A program made the translations under genes and the position numbers. From Suillus spraguei (Eukaryota; Basidiomycota; Agaricomycetes; Boletales; Suillaceae), in NCBI GenBank assembly GCA_016800925.1, contig JABCPU010000366.1, forward strand, positions 1 through 64,000: a stretch of DNA of 64,000 bases, read 5' to 3'. Shown piece by piece: positions 34,454 to 45,410 of the stretch. Position 1 is the first letter of the stretch. The number at the start of each line of letters is the position of its first letter. Under the pieces are notes generated by a model, which saw only the letters and a program-made list of their open reading frames with translations, was not told the DNA's origin and made no database searches.

Positions 34454-36139
34454 ATGGGATATCCAACCTCTACAAAGCATGAGAACTCAACGATAATGCC
34501 TTGCCGAAAAATCAAAGTAAAGAACCTCATCAATTCCATCCTACGCCTGCCTGGTGGACAGCGGATTATCATCTATTCAAGGCGAGATGGGTCATTTCGA
34601 GTGTGGGACATGGAGAGGGGCATGCAAGTTGGGGAGGAATGGGAGGACCGTGATTTTGGTGTGATAACCATGGCATTATCGCCGGACGGCAAGACCGTGA
34701 CAACCGGGGGTTGGGATGGCGCAGTGAAATTGTGGAACGTCGACATGGGTAAGGTTATCAAAACATTGACAGGGCATACAAGGTATGTGACATCTGTGTG
34801 CTGGAGTCCAGATGGAGGGCGAGTGGTGAGTGGATCAGAAGATGGAATATTCAGAGTATGGGATGTCAAGAGCGGAGAAACTATTATTGGACCAATCAAC
34901 GCAGGGAAACACATATGGGCAGTTTGCTACTCACCCGATGCCAAGATGATTGCCACAAGTAGGGGGTTAATCTGGGATGCCAAGTCAGGCGAATTGCTCG
35001 AAACAACCGACTGTTCTTGTATGTGTCTGGCATGGACCTCTGATGGAAAAATACTCTTCGCCGGTAATTTGAAGATCGACGCAGCCACATGGACTGTTCT
35101 TGACATGCGTGAGCATCAGAACTTTGTCATTATCATTTCACTATCTCCCAATGAGCGCATCCTCGCAACCACAGAATTCTTTGAAAAGACAGTGAAACTA
35201 TGGAACACCGAAACCAATCAACCCATTGGAACACCACTTCACCATGAAGACCGTGTGACTTCCATGACCTTTTCTGCAGATGGAAAGTTCCTCACCACTG
35301 GCTGCCGCGACAGCCACCTATACACATGGGATATTTCCGCTATCATTGAAGAAGCTGGCCTTCCCTCAAACATTGTAAGCTTCAATACCCTTCATTCCAA
35401 ATTACACTGACAATGGATCATTTCCCCAGGTTGATACTACACCGCGACCGGCCCTAAAAATCAATGGTGCTCCCCGAATACCTCCAGGGTTTTTCGACGA
35501 TGCACTACGAGAGGCTAATGTATGTGATCTCCATCCATTATATATTCAATGCTTTGACAAATACGTTGTCAGTTGCGCATTCGTCTATCCCAATCATATG
35601 GGTCACATCACCACCCTACCTCACCATCACACCAACCCACCCTTAGTATTTCTTCATTGTGGCATCGCTCTAGGCTACATAGGACAACTGAGCCAGACAC
35701 CAAATATCGATCCCAATCTTTCAGCTGGACTCGAGACCTAGTATCTGGTATACTGCACAGACGAGATAGATCAGACATTCAGTTACAAGAGGTCAAGGTC
35801 CCTTGCACTGCGGGCAAGCCTGTACGTTTTTAACCCTCTTTACGGTTCTTCGCCACCGACTCTTTCACACAGAGGAACTATCATGCGAGAAAGAAGCCAG
35901 CCGCAAGCTCGTCTCGACCTTTCAATACTCGCAGTACGCCGCAGCACAGCGCAACAACACAGAGCATCCCACCATCTTCACAGCAACCATCTCAAACTGC
36001 TAATACCTTGACACCCAGTGCTGCTGAGGCAACAAGCACAACCTCGCGTCCCCGCATCACCATACATTCCGGATGGCGTACTCGTTTCATGCTCTGGATT
36101 TGTTGCGTACCTACTCAACATTCTGATGGTCAATATTAA
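34454..36139 (+). CDS. Module C: intact WD40-repeat protein
   Basis: Beta-propeller scaffold protein of 508 residues; partner unknown. Exons are 34454-35374, 35430-35519, 35573-35821 and 35873-36139, all joined in phase 0 over introns of 51-55 nt. The first exon holds about seven WD blades (GSFRVWDMERG, GAVKLWNVDMG, GIFRVWDVKSG, GLIWDAKSG, KTVKLWNTETN, SHLYTWDISAI), with the typical ALSPDGKTV and CWSPDGGRV strands. The remaining exons give a low-complexity tail with RIPPGFFDDALREAN, SFSWTRDLVSGILHRRD, RNYHARKKPAASS and, just before the stop, GWRTRFMLWICC. I associate this tail with WD40 expansions of Boletales, from memory. Upstream, GTAAGTGATGG to TTAAG looks like a 5'-UTR intron. Of the four WD40 copies here, only this one has no lesion. 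Confidence 0.86.
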
Positions 36140-38307
36140 GGAAGTGACATTCTGGCCTGTGTGTTCATTCATTTTATCGCATCTATTCTTCATGACTTTC
36201 TTGCTATCATCGTAGATTATCTTTTCAGCGTGTAGCAAGTTCGGTTTTAGGTTTCAGGTTAATCAATCATATGATATATACGCGTCCGCAGAAGGGAACA
36301 AATGTGGTTGTGAACTTAAAACTCTTCACATTGTATGCAAAGTTGAGACAACGTTAAGATTGAGTACATTATTTCCGTGACACCACGCAAGAAAAATCAA
36401 AATTTCTTCCTGCACACAATACGAACACCCGAATGTTAAGTTTGAACTTGCGGACAAGGACAACTGATCTAACATAACTCCCGTCGTACATTTGAACAGC
36501 AGAACCATCATTTGATGATGAGGAGAGCATAGTCCTAGTTGAAGGCAGAGCAGCTAGTATCAACTTCAGTCAGAGTGTCGATCCACCATTCACATGGACA
36601 TCATTCCAAGTAGACTGTTGACTTCCGCAAGAGCTTTGTCCCGAAAAAATGCTCGTCATACTGTACCGGAAGTCTCCACGAGCACTAACCAGCAGGAGGC
36701 CATAGTTCCACGTACAGAAGCGAGGCTGCTCGAAGGAATCCTTATCGGCAGCAACTGAGTGGATATAGACAACACTCGGCAAGGGGTTGAAGTCCAGTAG
36801 GTAGCCGAGAGTCGAAGATGCTCCCCCTAATCCTATGCTATGGCGAGCCCTGAGTCTCCTCTGGCGTGCGTAGGCTAGGTTTCATGAGATGAATAAATGT
36901 AAACACATTCCCCGGAGGCTGCCAAGTCTAAATGCAGTGGTACAGTTGAGCCTTCTCCGAGTCCGAGTCTGCCGTCCGAGTGTTTGTCACAGTGAACAAC
37001 CATAAAATTCGGGAGGCATGCTGCTAGAGGAAGCATTGTCGATAACGGATGAGCTCAATCGTTGCGATAACAACTTGAGGGATCGGGGCAATGAGTGATT
37101 ATAACCCCTCTGTTTCAGTATCAAAATAAACATACCACCAATGTGCAGGTGTAGAGGCGTTCTTTCCGACGGTGTTGTTTTCAAGCTCAGGGCAGCGCAG
37201 GCCATGATGGGCGACAGCTGCGATGTAGTGAGGAGAGCTTCGAGTTGGCCTTAAAGGCTGAGATAACCGCTGAGGGTGCGGGGCAAGTGGTCATTCAGCT
37301 TTTGAGAGCCAAACAATCGATGAAAACAAGATCACCTTGTTGAATTTTGCGTGACATAAAGTGACAATGAGAGTGCTCTGTCCAGATATCTTATTCCCGG
37401 GCCTGAAGACAATGTAATAAAAGGGCATATGACAACAAACATTGGCGATATCTTGCCTTGCTTGCATCAAACAAATATGAATAACACAATTTTTGAGCTT
37501 TCATAGGGCTACAAGACACCAAGTTTGAGACTAGCTGTGACCTTCGCCTCGTGCGTGACTTGTGTGGCACGAGCAGATCTCAGTGTCCTTGTCAGTGCTA
37601 AGCGGCGTTGCAGTTACGGGGTAGTTGACCTCATCTTACCGAATTCACTGTACCCAATCTCTGGTTTCTGCGAGAGAGGTGCAAAGATATGGGTTGTCAT
37701 TTTCACGCTTGATGGTAATGTTGACAGCCTTTTCCTGTTAGAGATATTTTTTCAAGGACGACAATGCAACTTCCAGTATGGAAGACACGAGTATAGATAA
37801 CGTACTGACAAGGATGATGATTCGTCTTATCCACAAAAATCTTTATGGGCAGATTGCGATTTAGCTATTAGGGAGATGAAGAAAAACTCACATAGGACAT
37901 TGAGAACCACGGGAGAGAAGAACAGGATGAGACTCTGAACTAAAATGTGGGGAGTAGAGATGGATGTGACAATCGCAAAATTGCGTTGGACGCAGAAACA
38001 AAGGGATGTAGTAGGTGTATGGGATAGTGGCACCGTGATGCTGTGGGCGCTTAATCTGCACAGCTAGTGCCGAAGCTGTGAAGTGACCACGCAAGGAAGA
38101 CGCACATGCAGAAGACTCAAACAACCACGTCCCTCCTGGCTCGAATCTCTATCGACCGAAGCGCCTCACTCCATCTTTCGTTTTCCTGTGTACACGTTAG
38201 GACCAGGCATCTGGTTTGAGAGTAAGTGATGGCCCGGGACTCGTATATGATTTGGTGAGAGCTGAAATTATCACCTACTCATTAAACGAAGGTCCCAAAC
38301 CAAAATC
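36140..38307. other. Spacer between modules C and D
   Basis: Up to about 37545 it is the diverged counterpart of the 30.4-31.9 kb spacer. From about 37960 it matches the leader region of the WD40 genes (AATCTGCACAGCTAGTGC). No gene recognised. Confidence 0.5.
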
Positions 38308-38905
38308 ATGGAACATCCAGCCTTTACAAAGCACAAGGACTCGGTGACAATGCCTTATCAAAAGATCAGAGTAGAATACAGCATCAGGTACATCCTACGC
38401 CTGCCTGGTGAACAGCGGACTATCATCTCATCTGGCCGGACATTTCAAATATGGGACTTGGAGAGGGGCATGCAAGTTGGGGAGGAATGTGAGGACAATG
38501 AATTTGAAATACACGTTATGGGATTATCACCGGACGGCAAAACAGTGGCAGCTGGGAATTTCGAGGGCATAGTGAAATTGTGGAACGTCGATATGGGCAA
38601 GGTGATCAAGACAATCGACAGGGCACGCTAAGTATCTGAGATCTGTGTGCTGGAGACTGGAGTCCAGATGGATGGCGAGTGGTGAGCGGATGCCACTGGG
38701 GTGGAACATTGAGAGTATGGAATGTCAAGAGTGGAGAAACTATCATTGGACCAATCGACACAGGGGAATACATACTATGGGCAGTTTTCTACTCACCCGA
38801 TGGCAAGATGATTGCCACAAGCGGGGATCATACCAACACAGGCGAATTGATCGAAATCCAAGATCGACACAGCCACATGGAATGTAGTAGGATGCATACG
38901 TCCGC
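38308..38905 (+). pseudogene. Module D: truncated WD40 gene
   Basis: Starts with an ATG and the same leader as copy C (MEHPAFTKHKDSVTMPYQKIRV), then two WD blades (TFQIWDLERG, GIVKLWNVDMG). The frame then breaks at ATCGACAGGGCACGCTAAG where copy C reads LTGHTRYV. A further blade (GTLRVWNVKSG) is readable in another frame. Similarity ends near 38905, so at least the last three blades and the whole tail are missing, and no SSLFG gene precedes it. Confidence 0.8.
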
Positions 38906-39290
38906 CTGATCGCGGAGTTGTGACTGTTGTTCCCCAGGTCACATCGACCGGTCTACTAAGCTATTGGTGACAAAAATAGAGCTGGGCGGGTCCAACTGTC
39001 AACCGCTCAAGTTAGTGTCAGCACCGAACTCCTCCAACATCCGTCGTAGACGGTAGCAACAACTCAATGTGGCTACAATACGAGCGTAATTTGGTAGAGG
39101 TGCCAGTTGGTGGCACAACGGTGACTCTGACTCAAGCGATTCCCGAACACTCGGACATCCCACAGAAAGTCACAAACATCTTTGGCATACATCACGACTG
39201 CAAGCTAATCATACAGATATTCTCCAACAGACGGGTCTGAGCAACAGCAGCTGGCAGTTGCTACTGAGGTCTCCTTGCATTTCGAAACAT
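38906..39290. other. Short gene-free stretch
   Basis: Follows the truncated WD40 copy. Nothing recognised; it contains the 3' flank of the beta-trefoil-like gene. Confidence 0.4.
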
Positions 39291-39910
39291 CTAATTCGCC
39301 GGCACGAACTTCCAGTACTTGCTTTCATTACCTTGGAGAGCTGGCCCGACATAGATCTGGAATTACACCGGTCATAAATAAAGCCAAGAAAGGTCAGCAA
39401 TGAAAACAAACCGGGGACCAGGCTCCGCCATCTTTGAGATAGGCCACCTCGTTTACGTCCTGTGGATGGATACTGTGGATCAAGGTCACAAGTGAGTTCT
39501 CGATGCAATTGGGACCAAAGACTGCACTCACATATACTTCTCGCCGTCCTCACTGGACAACTGGAGAATCTGGGGCTCCGTCCTGCCTATAACTTTGTGG
39601 TCCTACGATTTCACGCTATCAGCAATCTCGCATCTGTCAACATCAAACCGACCAACCATCGGGTCCAGCGTAAGGTACAAGCCTGTCTTAGTGTCTTTGA
39701 GAGTCGCAAGATGCTGAACCTCTTCCACGACATCAACATAAAACTACGGGCGCGAATTAGCACGAGAAGAACATCGCTGTAATGATGCACGCGTACTGTA
39801 TCAGGAAAGTCGTGGCCGACGAACTCATCGTTTCCTGACATGAAGATGTACCGGTTTGAATACTCGACATTGTTGATGCCGTAAAGTCCGGGCCTGATCA
39901 TGTTGCTCAT
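39291..39910 (-). CDS. Small beta-trefoil-like protein (lectin or protease-inhibitor type)
   Basis: Five exons, in coding order 39797-39910, 39657-39743, 39532-39602, 39412-39472 and 39291-39356, with introns of 53, 54, 59 and 55 nt that all have GT-AG borders and keep one frame. The product has 132 residues and no signal peptide. It begins MSNMIRPGLYGINNVEYSN, then FMSGNDEFVGHDFPDT, ATLKDTKTGLYLTLDPM, DHKVIGRTEPQILQL, AYLKDGGAWSP, and ends KYWKFVPAN. The opening G-x-Y-x-I-x-N and the regular aromatic/GLYLTLD pattern resemble the small cytosolic beta-trefoil proteins of mushrooms (ricin-B-like lectins and the cospin/mycocypin-type inhibitors). The fold call is inference from pattern; no catalytic or sugar-binding residues can be assigned. 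Such genes are often fruit-body or defence related in this group. Confidence 0.68.
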
Positions 39911-39993
39911 GGTTGATTGATTCTGCGAGTATTGATTGAGAGAAGGTTGATGGAAAGTGAAGAAACTGACTGCAGCTTGAGGATAGGCTGCGA

Positions 39994-40001
39994 CCTTTAT
40001 A
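39994..40001 (-). promoter_or_regulatory. TATA box of the beta-trefoil-like gene
   Basis: TATAAAGG on the minus strand, about 85 bases before the ATG. This is a suitable place for a basidiomycete promoter with a short leader. Confidence 0.5.
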
Positions 40002-40289
40002 CCTCGTTGACTTGGAAAGTTCCATTACTAGCCTCAGATAGGCCAAAGTCAGCATCCACGCTCTGTCTGAGTCTGGTCTTGGGATTACGTTTCGGGCACT
40101 GATTATTCTTTCATGCAGGTGAGTCGGATGCTTCCGAATCACTGTAGGACCGCTGCACGTGCCACTGACATACATTATTGACCTAATCATTCCTCGGGTC
40201 GCGTCCGGTTTAAATATTGTTCTCGTACATTCCCCTTCCCCGCCGCATCCCCATTTCAAACAATTGGGGTACATCTGCAAAACCACTGA

Positions 40290-42375
40290 AATGAACGCTT
40301 AACTTACGCGCGTTACGGACGCTTACGAACGCTTACGACTTCACTGGTAGCGCACTCTGAAGATAACATGGGCTTGATTTGATCTCTAAAATAATACAGA
40401 CGACATCCGCAACAAAACAAAAAATGCAACTAGTGCAAGTGCGAGCGCAATGCATTGATACACCTGCAGTGGCCACAAACTGTGATTGTACTAACTTAAC
40501 CAAAAACGGACGTTACGAACGCTTAACCTGAGCTAACCAAAACAGTTTGAACTGCTCAGGAGCAGGTCAAAGGGCAGTTCGAATTTTCAGATGTAGTACT
40601 AGAAGCAGAGTGACCAAACTGATTGATGATTCCCAAGTATGTAAATAAAAAAAATGTGTATTATGAACAGAATTACGAAATTAAAGCCGAACAATAGATA
40701 GAAGCAGAACAAGCGAGGCTCACCGTCGATGGTGAAATTCTCTTCAAGGAAATGAGGTTAGCTGGTGATAGTGAAAATTTTGTCAAAGAAATGAGGCTCA
40801 CCGTTAATAGCGAAATTCAGGATCAGCGAATCAACGGCAAGCACAACAAGCCTCGAGGAAACCTGGCTAGCATGTATCAGCGCTAGTTAAGAGTAATGAT
40901 GAGTGAGGACAGCATGAGCAAAATGCACCTGTCCCTGTAGCTTTGATGTATCATTAACTATAGTTATAATGAAAGTGTAATACATAGATTACTGTGGTGC
41001 ATAATTGACGTCTGATATATCAGTGGAGGATCCTGTCAGGCCATTCCCATAATAGTCTTACACCCCCACCTACTGTGGGAATACCCCACAACACCAAAAA
41101 CATCGCCCATTTTTGGAAATCTCCACAATATCAATTATTCTCACACCCTACCTCACTGCAGCTTCACCACCACACCACAATAGGTTTCTCTTCATATATA
41201 AGTAGTAGTTTGGCATATATGTGTATAATGTAATATAATAGACCGCTTTTTGTTTATTTGTGTGCTTGCTCCTCCTCCAGGTCTCTTTCAACATAACCTG
41301 GGGCACAGAACACTTTCGCATTTTTGTCCCTTTGATAGGTGTGTGATCTAGGACATCTAGAACATGTTTAGTAACATATTTGAAGAGATTCCCATCTTTA
41401 TTTGACCTCCTGAGACATCCTGCACCAATAGATATAGTACATATACAGAAAAACATAAAATATGTTCCCATTTGATTATTTTTAGGTGGATAGACTTGGT
41501 CAAAGGATCCCCAACACCTATTTAACAATAGAAAACAATGTCTCAGGAGTTTAGGACTATATGACAAGATCCTGTTGTGTAGTGCAGCCACCCTCACCTG
41601 GTGGTTTGCCCCCTGTCAATTTTTTTTCCTATAGGACCGGACCTCAACTCTTGTGAGGGGTCCATTTCTACTCATATTTAGAGTCTATATATAACTTAGC
41701 TAACACAGAAAACCTAAAGCATTCATCTGCAGGAGCACAATTGGACAAAGTCGCATTTTTGATATTTTCTAACCACTCTACCCTTGCATCCATGATCCAA
41801 CATGTTCATAAATAATTGATATAGCATATTTACTTGCTTTTCATGACAAAGATCAGCTTAAAATGAGCCGGATGTTTGAGATTGTGTCTATACTTGATAT
41901 TTCTACTGATAAGGGGCCCATACCTTCAAAACATCGAATTTTGATGATCAGAAACCTGGACTGCATTTAAAATATATATAATACCATACATTTATATTTT
42001 CAGAAAGATCCATCAAGAATTGAGTGAAAGGGAAGCAAAAGAACATATGTGTAAAATGTGATAATTAACACATATCACACAAAAGTCTCATTTATGTATG
42101 ATATAGGCCGAAGATTTGATTTAATTTGAATAGGATACATGTTAGACTACAAAAGGAACCTATAATACACCTTGCCCTGAGGGTAGAAGATATGTGGAAG
42201 TGATGTGGTGGTAAAGTAAGTTGGTGCAGCATTAAGAGTCAGTTTGGCAACTCGATGTTAGGGCATATTTGCCAACATCTGCATCTGGAACAAAATGAGT
42301 TCTCTCAGCACGTTCTCTCAGCCAGGTGGAGCTCAAATATATGCTCTGTTCTGGTCCTCAATCCTTGAGTCATGA
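40290..42375. other. AT-rich region before the transposase
   Basis: Contains a cluster of ACGCTTA-type words near 40290-40340 and 40510, a 39-bp tandem repeat (listed separately) and a 149-codon minus-strand ORF near 41148-41597 without recognisable motif. It may include the left part of the Harbinger element, but I found no terminal inverted repeat. Confidence 0.4.
40715..40825. repeat. 39-bp imperfect tandem repeat, about 2.8 copies
   Basis: Copies start at 40715, 40754 and 40793 with GAGG(C/T)T and share (G/A)TGGTGAAATT- and CAA(G/A)GAAAT-like segments. The third copy is partial. Confidence 0.75.
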
Positions 42376-43861
42376 ATGCTCGCTATGGAGTCCCTACCTG
42401 AAGTCTTTCCAGGGCTTCGTTCTCAACACGCATCACAGCAGTATCATAGGATCATACAGTATGCGATACTTTTACTCAGCATCCTCATCCATGCCTCCGG
42501 CAGTCTTGTAGCATCTATGTACTCAAGGGACCCAGAACCCTACCATACATCAGGGCTAACTGGTGAAGCTTGGGTGATTGAATTAATCACTGGTCATCCA
42601 GAATGCATTCGTTGCGAACTCAGCGTGCACACTCATGTCTTTGCAAAACTCATATCAGAACTACATGCCCTCAGATATTCCAATTCCAAGTTCATCTCCC
42701 TTGAGGAGCAGCTTGCCATATTCCTATATGCTGCTGTTACTGGTCTGTCTGTCAGGAACATTGGAGAAAGGTTTCAGTGCTCTAATGAGACAATCTCTCA
42801 GTGAGTGTTGTATTTTCATGGACTGGACTCGTTCATCTCATTATATATCTAGATACTTTCGCAGAATGCTCTCCATTTTCTCAACCCTGCCATTTTATTC
42901 AAACTATGTGCATCTGCCATCAGATGAAGCTGTTTCAAAGAGAATTTGCCAAAATCCTAAATTCTGGCCCTTTTTTTAAGGATGCCGTTGGCGTGCTTGA
43001 TGGGAGTCATATCCATGCTACACCTCCTGCACTCGAACGTGCTGCCTATCATGATTGCAAGGGTCTCGTCTCTCAGAACTGTTTGTTCGCATGCGACTTT
43101 GACATGAATTTTACCTATGCTCTCACTGGTTGGGAGGGATCTGCCACTGATGCACATGTTTTTGAGGCCGCATACAACAAAGGCCTTCAGATCTCTGAAG
43201 GTAAATATTTTCTCACTGATGCCAGGTATCCTTTATGCCATGGACTTCTGATCCCCTACTGTGGTGTCCGATATCATCTTGCCGAGTGGGGGTGAGTGAG
43301 TGTTAGGTGAGCTTGTGCTCTTCTGAGCACCATCTTTGAGGTACTAACATTGATGGCAGACCATGCAATAAGGAAGAGCTATTTAATCTTTATCATGCCA
43401 TGGCAAGGAACGTCATTGAACATGTTTTTGGGGTCTTAAAACATCGCTTTCGCATCCTTATACTCGTGCCAAGGTATAACTTAGATATTCAAGCACAAAT
43501 TCCAGCTGCTCTATGTGCAGTCTATAACTTCATACACCTGCATGACCCACAGGAGGGTCCTATCACAGATGCCAACTCAGATGAGGATCTGGCTGAGGAT
43601 GAGGCTGAGCCACCTAACACAGCGGTACATGACAAAGAAGCACCGGACAATGCAATGAGCCATTTGCGCAATTGTATTGCTGAGGGCATGTGGGCTCAAT
43701 ATGTGCAAATGTTACATGAACAAGCACTAGCAGGCAATGATGTAGATGATGAGGACTTTGTATCTGAGTTTGATGCTGACGAGATTCTGGATGAGGTCGA
43801 GGGTGCGGATGAGGACGAGGGCACAGATGAGGACATGCACATGGTCGAAGGTACAAACTAG
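42376..43861 (+). pseudogene. PIF/Harbinger (HARBI1-like) DDE transposase, one frameshift
   Basis: DNA transposase with an N-terminal DUF8040-type region (PYHTSGLTGEAWVIELI, FISLEEQLAIFLYAAVTG, ERFQCSNETISQYF) and a DDE_Tnp_4 nuclease. Likely catalytic residues are the D in VGVLDGSHIHA, the D in GSATDAHVFE and the E in RNVIEHVFGVLKHRF. Introns at 42801-42852 and 43292-43359 have good borders. In exon 2 a run of seven T at 42971-42977 shifts the frame; with six T, FWPFFKDAVGVLDG reads through. The C-terminus is long and acidic (DEDLAEDEAE, ADEDEGTDED), ending at 43861. Transposases of this type usually need a Myb/SANT-like partner, and one is found at 53-54 kb. The single-base lesion could be real or a homopolymer error. 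Confidence 0.83.
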
Positions 43862-44021
43862 GACAATTGTATTCAATGCTTAGATCACAGATGTATTGCA
43901 ACCTGACTCTACATGACCAAAATGATAGTGTGACAACAGACAACAGTGACGAGAAAGTAGCGAGACAAATGAAGAGAAAACAGCACGATATATTGGACGA
44001 ACAAAAGATGAGATACCAGCA

Positions 44022-44900
44022 TTACATCTGCTTTGCCATGTGAGATTCAAGAAGTGCCTTAACATAAGACCAGCGTGCTGGAGGTGGGCTCTGCACGTAA
44101 ATCTCCACCGCCCACTCATTGCTTGTGAACATGAGGAGCAACTGACCCTGCTCCTCTGTGGACACTCCAGCATCTGCAGACTGCATAATTGCCATAGCGC
44201 TGTAAAAATACAACCTAACCTGGGCTGTAGATAAACTACCTCCTAAGTTACTGTAGAGATACGCACCTAGGTTTGTCACACCGTCACATGCCTGGCGAAT
44301 CGAACCTATTTTGTGTGACAAGTGGTAAAAATATGAAAAACTGTCTAATGCATCCAAATTTTTTTGTACTGAGTGTTCGCAACATGCCTGCACTTGCCAC
44401 GACCCTCGGCCTCAACCTCCTTATACCCATCAGCCATAGATTGAAGCCCGTCATGTCATCTAGTACTTCTTCTGGCTCATAGCTCTCTGACTCGTTGTCT
44501 ACCAGCAAATTGCCCAATTCGTCAGCGCTACAGCCATGAGGGACAGATGATTCACCCAATGCAATGTGTTGCAGAACAGTATCCACAGAAACATCACTAG
44601 GATCAAGCTCAACATCTGCGGCATGTGGGAAAGGTGGCTCTACTTCTTCATCAGCCTTGGGAGTCTTATATTGAGCTGTTTTGATATGCTCCCAAGTCAT
44701 GGTGTCGTTTTTCTGCACATCACGCAGTGCATGAAGTGCTTCGCGACTGGTGAGGCTCTCAAAAGAGAGGTTGAATGCTGTGCCAGCCTTGCACTGAAAA
44801 AATGACTGAGTGTTTCAAGTCATCAGCAAGAAAAATGAGGACAGTGTGAGTGACATACCTGTTTGACCACACATCGGTCGTCACCGAACCTAAGTGCAGT
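44022..44900 (-). CDS. Unknown protein of a repetitive element (partial model)
   Basis: A gene-like stretch on the minus strand. One exon ends VVKQ at 44859, an intron follows (44794-44858), then CKAGTAFNLSFESLTSREAL, HIKTAQYKTPKADEEVEPP, an acidic middle and NLWLMGIRRLRPRVVAS. A later segment reads GAYLYSNLGGSLSTAQVRL, ADAGVSTEEQGQLLLMF and ALLESHMAKQM before the stop at 44022. The junction between the two halves (about 44290) and the 5' end are not resolved. Part of it (44200-44256) recurs at 63.8 kb, so it belongs to a repetitive element rather than a host gene. It points toward the transposase, tail to tail. I do not recognise the family. Confidence 0.42.
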
Positions 44901-44939
44901 GTGTCACAGGTCACACCCCCCCGCAAACCTTAGAACCTA

Positions 44940-45410
44940 ACGTTCATTTGGTCACACCCAAATAGGGTCAAACCTAAGTCCATATCTCTACAGTAGTATA
45001 TGTGGTCTTGCACTCCATCTAGTCTGCTTCACTTGCAAAACAAGAGTGTTCAACCCTAAATGGGGATGCCTGTTAGTATAGTTAAATCCAAGTCAAACCA
45101 ATGTGCGAATGTTGCGTAAGTTGCCGTGGTCAGCGGTGATGCTGCTGGAACTAGCGTAGTAAGTAGTGGTACTAGCGTCATTGAAACAAAGTCAGTAATA
45201 GTAATGTCGAGCGAGCGGTGCAAAGAAACAGTAAAGAAGGCCATGGTACTTTCAGCAGTAAAGTAGCGGTGCGTGAGAAGTTCAGTCAAAATAGCAATCA
45301 AGAGTCCAGCGGTATGCCAGCGGTAACAGTGAAAGAGCGTGATCGATTAACGAGCGTGATCGATTAACGAGCAGTAAAGAACTTTAAAGACTAAGTCTAC
45401 TACTGGGTGG
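44940..45410 (-). repeat. Dispersed repeat, copy 1 (inverted partner at 63.3 kb)
   Basis: Read on the minus strand it starts GTAGTAGACTTAGTCTTTAA and runs through repeated CCGCTC/ACTTTACTG-type words to the GAAGCAGACTAGA segment. The second copy, on the plus strand, begins immediately after the 3' LTR of the Gypsy element. Confidence 0.72.
45335..45368. repeat. 17-bp direct tandem duplication
   Basis: GAGCGTGATCGATTAAC occurs twice back to back. It is absent from the 63 kb copy of the surrounding repeat. Confidence 0.8.

Larger units (their letters stand above)
31940..37545 (+). repeat. Duplicated module C (SSLFG gene + intact WD40 gene + spacer)
   Basis: Second complete member of the tandem pair with module B. 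It is the copy in which both genes remain open, and so the best reference for the family. Confidence 0.8.

Noticed and set aside
40290..40530. Inverted repeat or transposon end from the ACGAACGCTTA words
   Set aside because: The words are in direct, not inverted, orientation and no matching right end was found.
41148..41597. 149-codon minus-strand ORF in the AT-rich region
   Set aside because: No motif, no splice context and no paralogue in the window. It may be chance or a transposon remnant; not enough to call.
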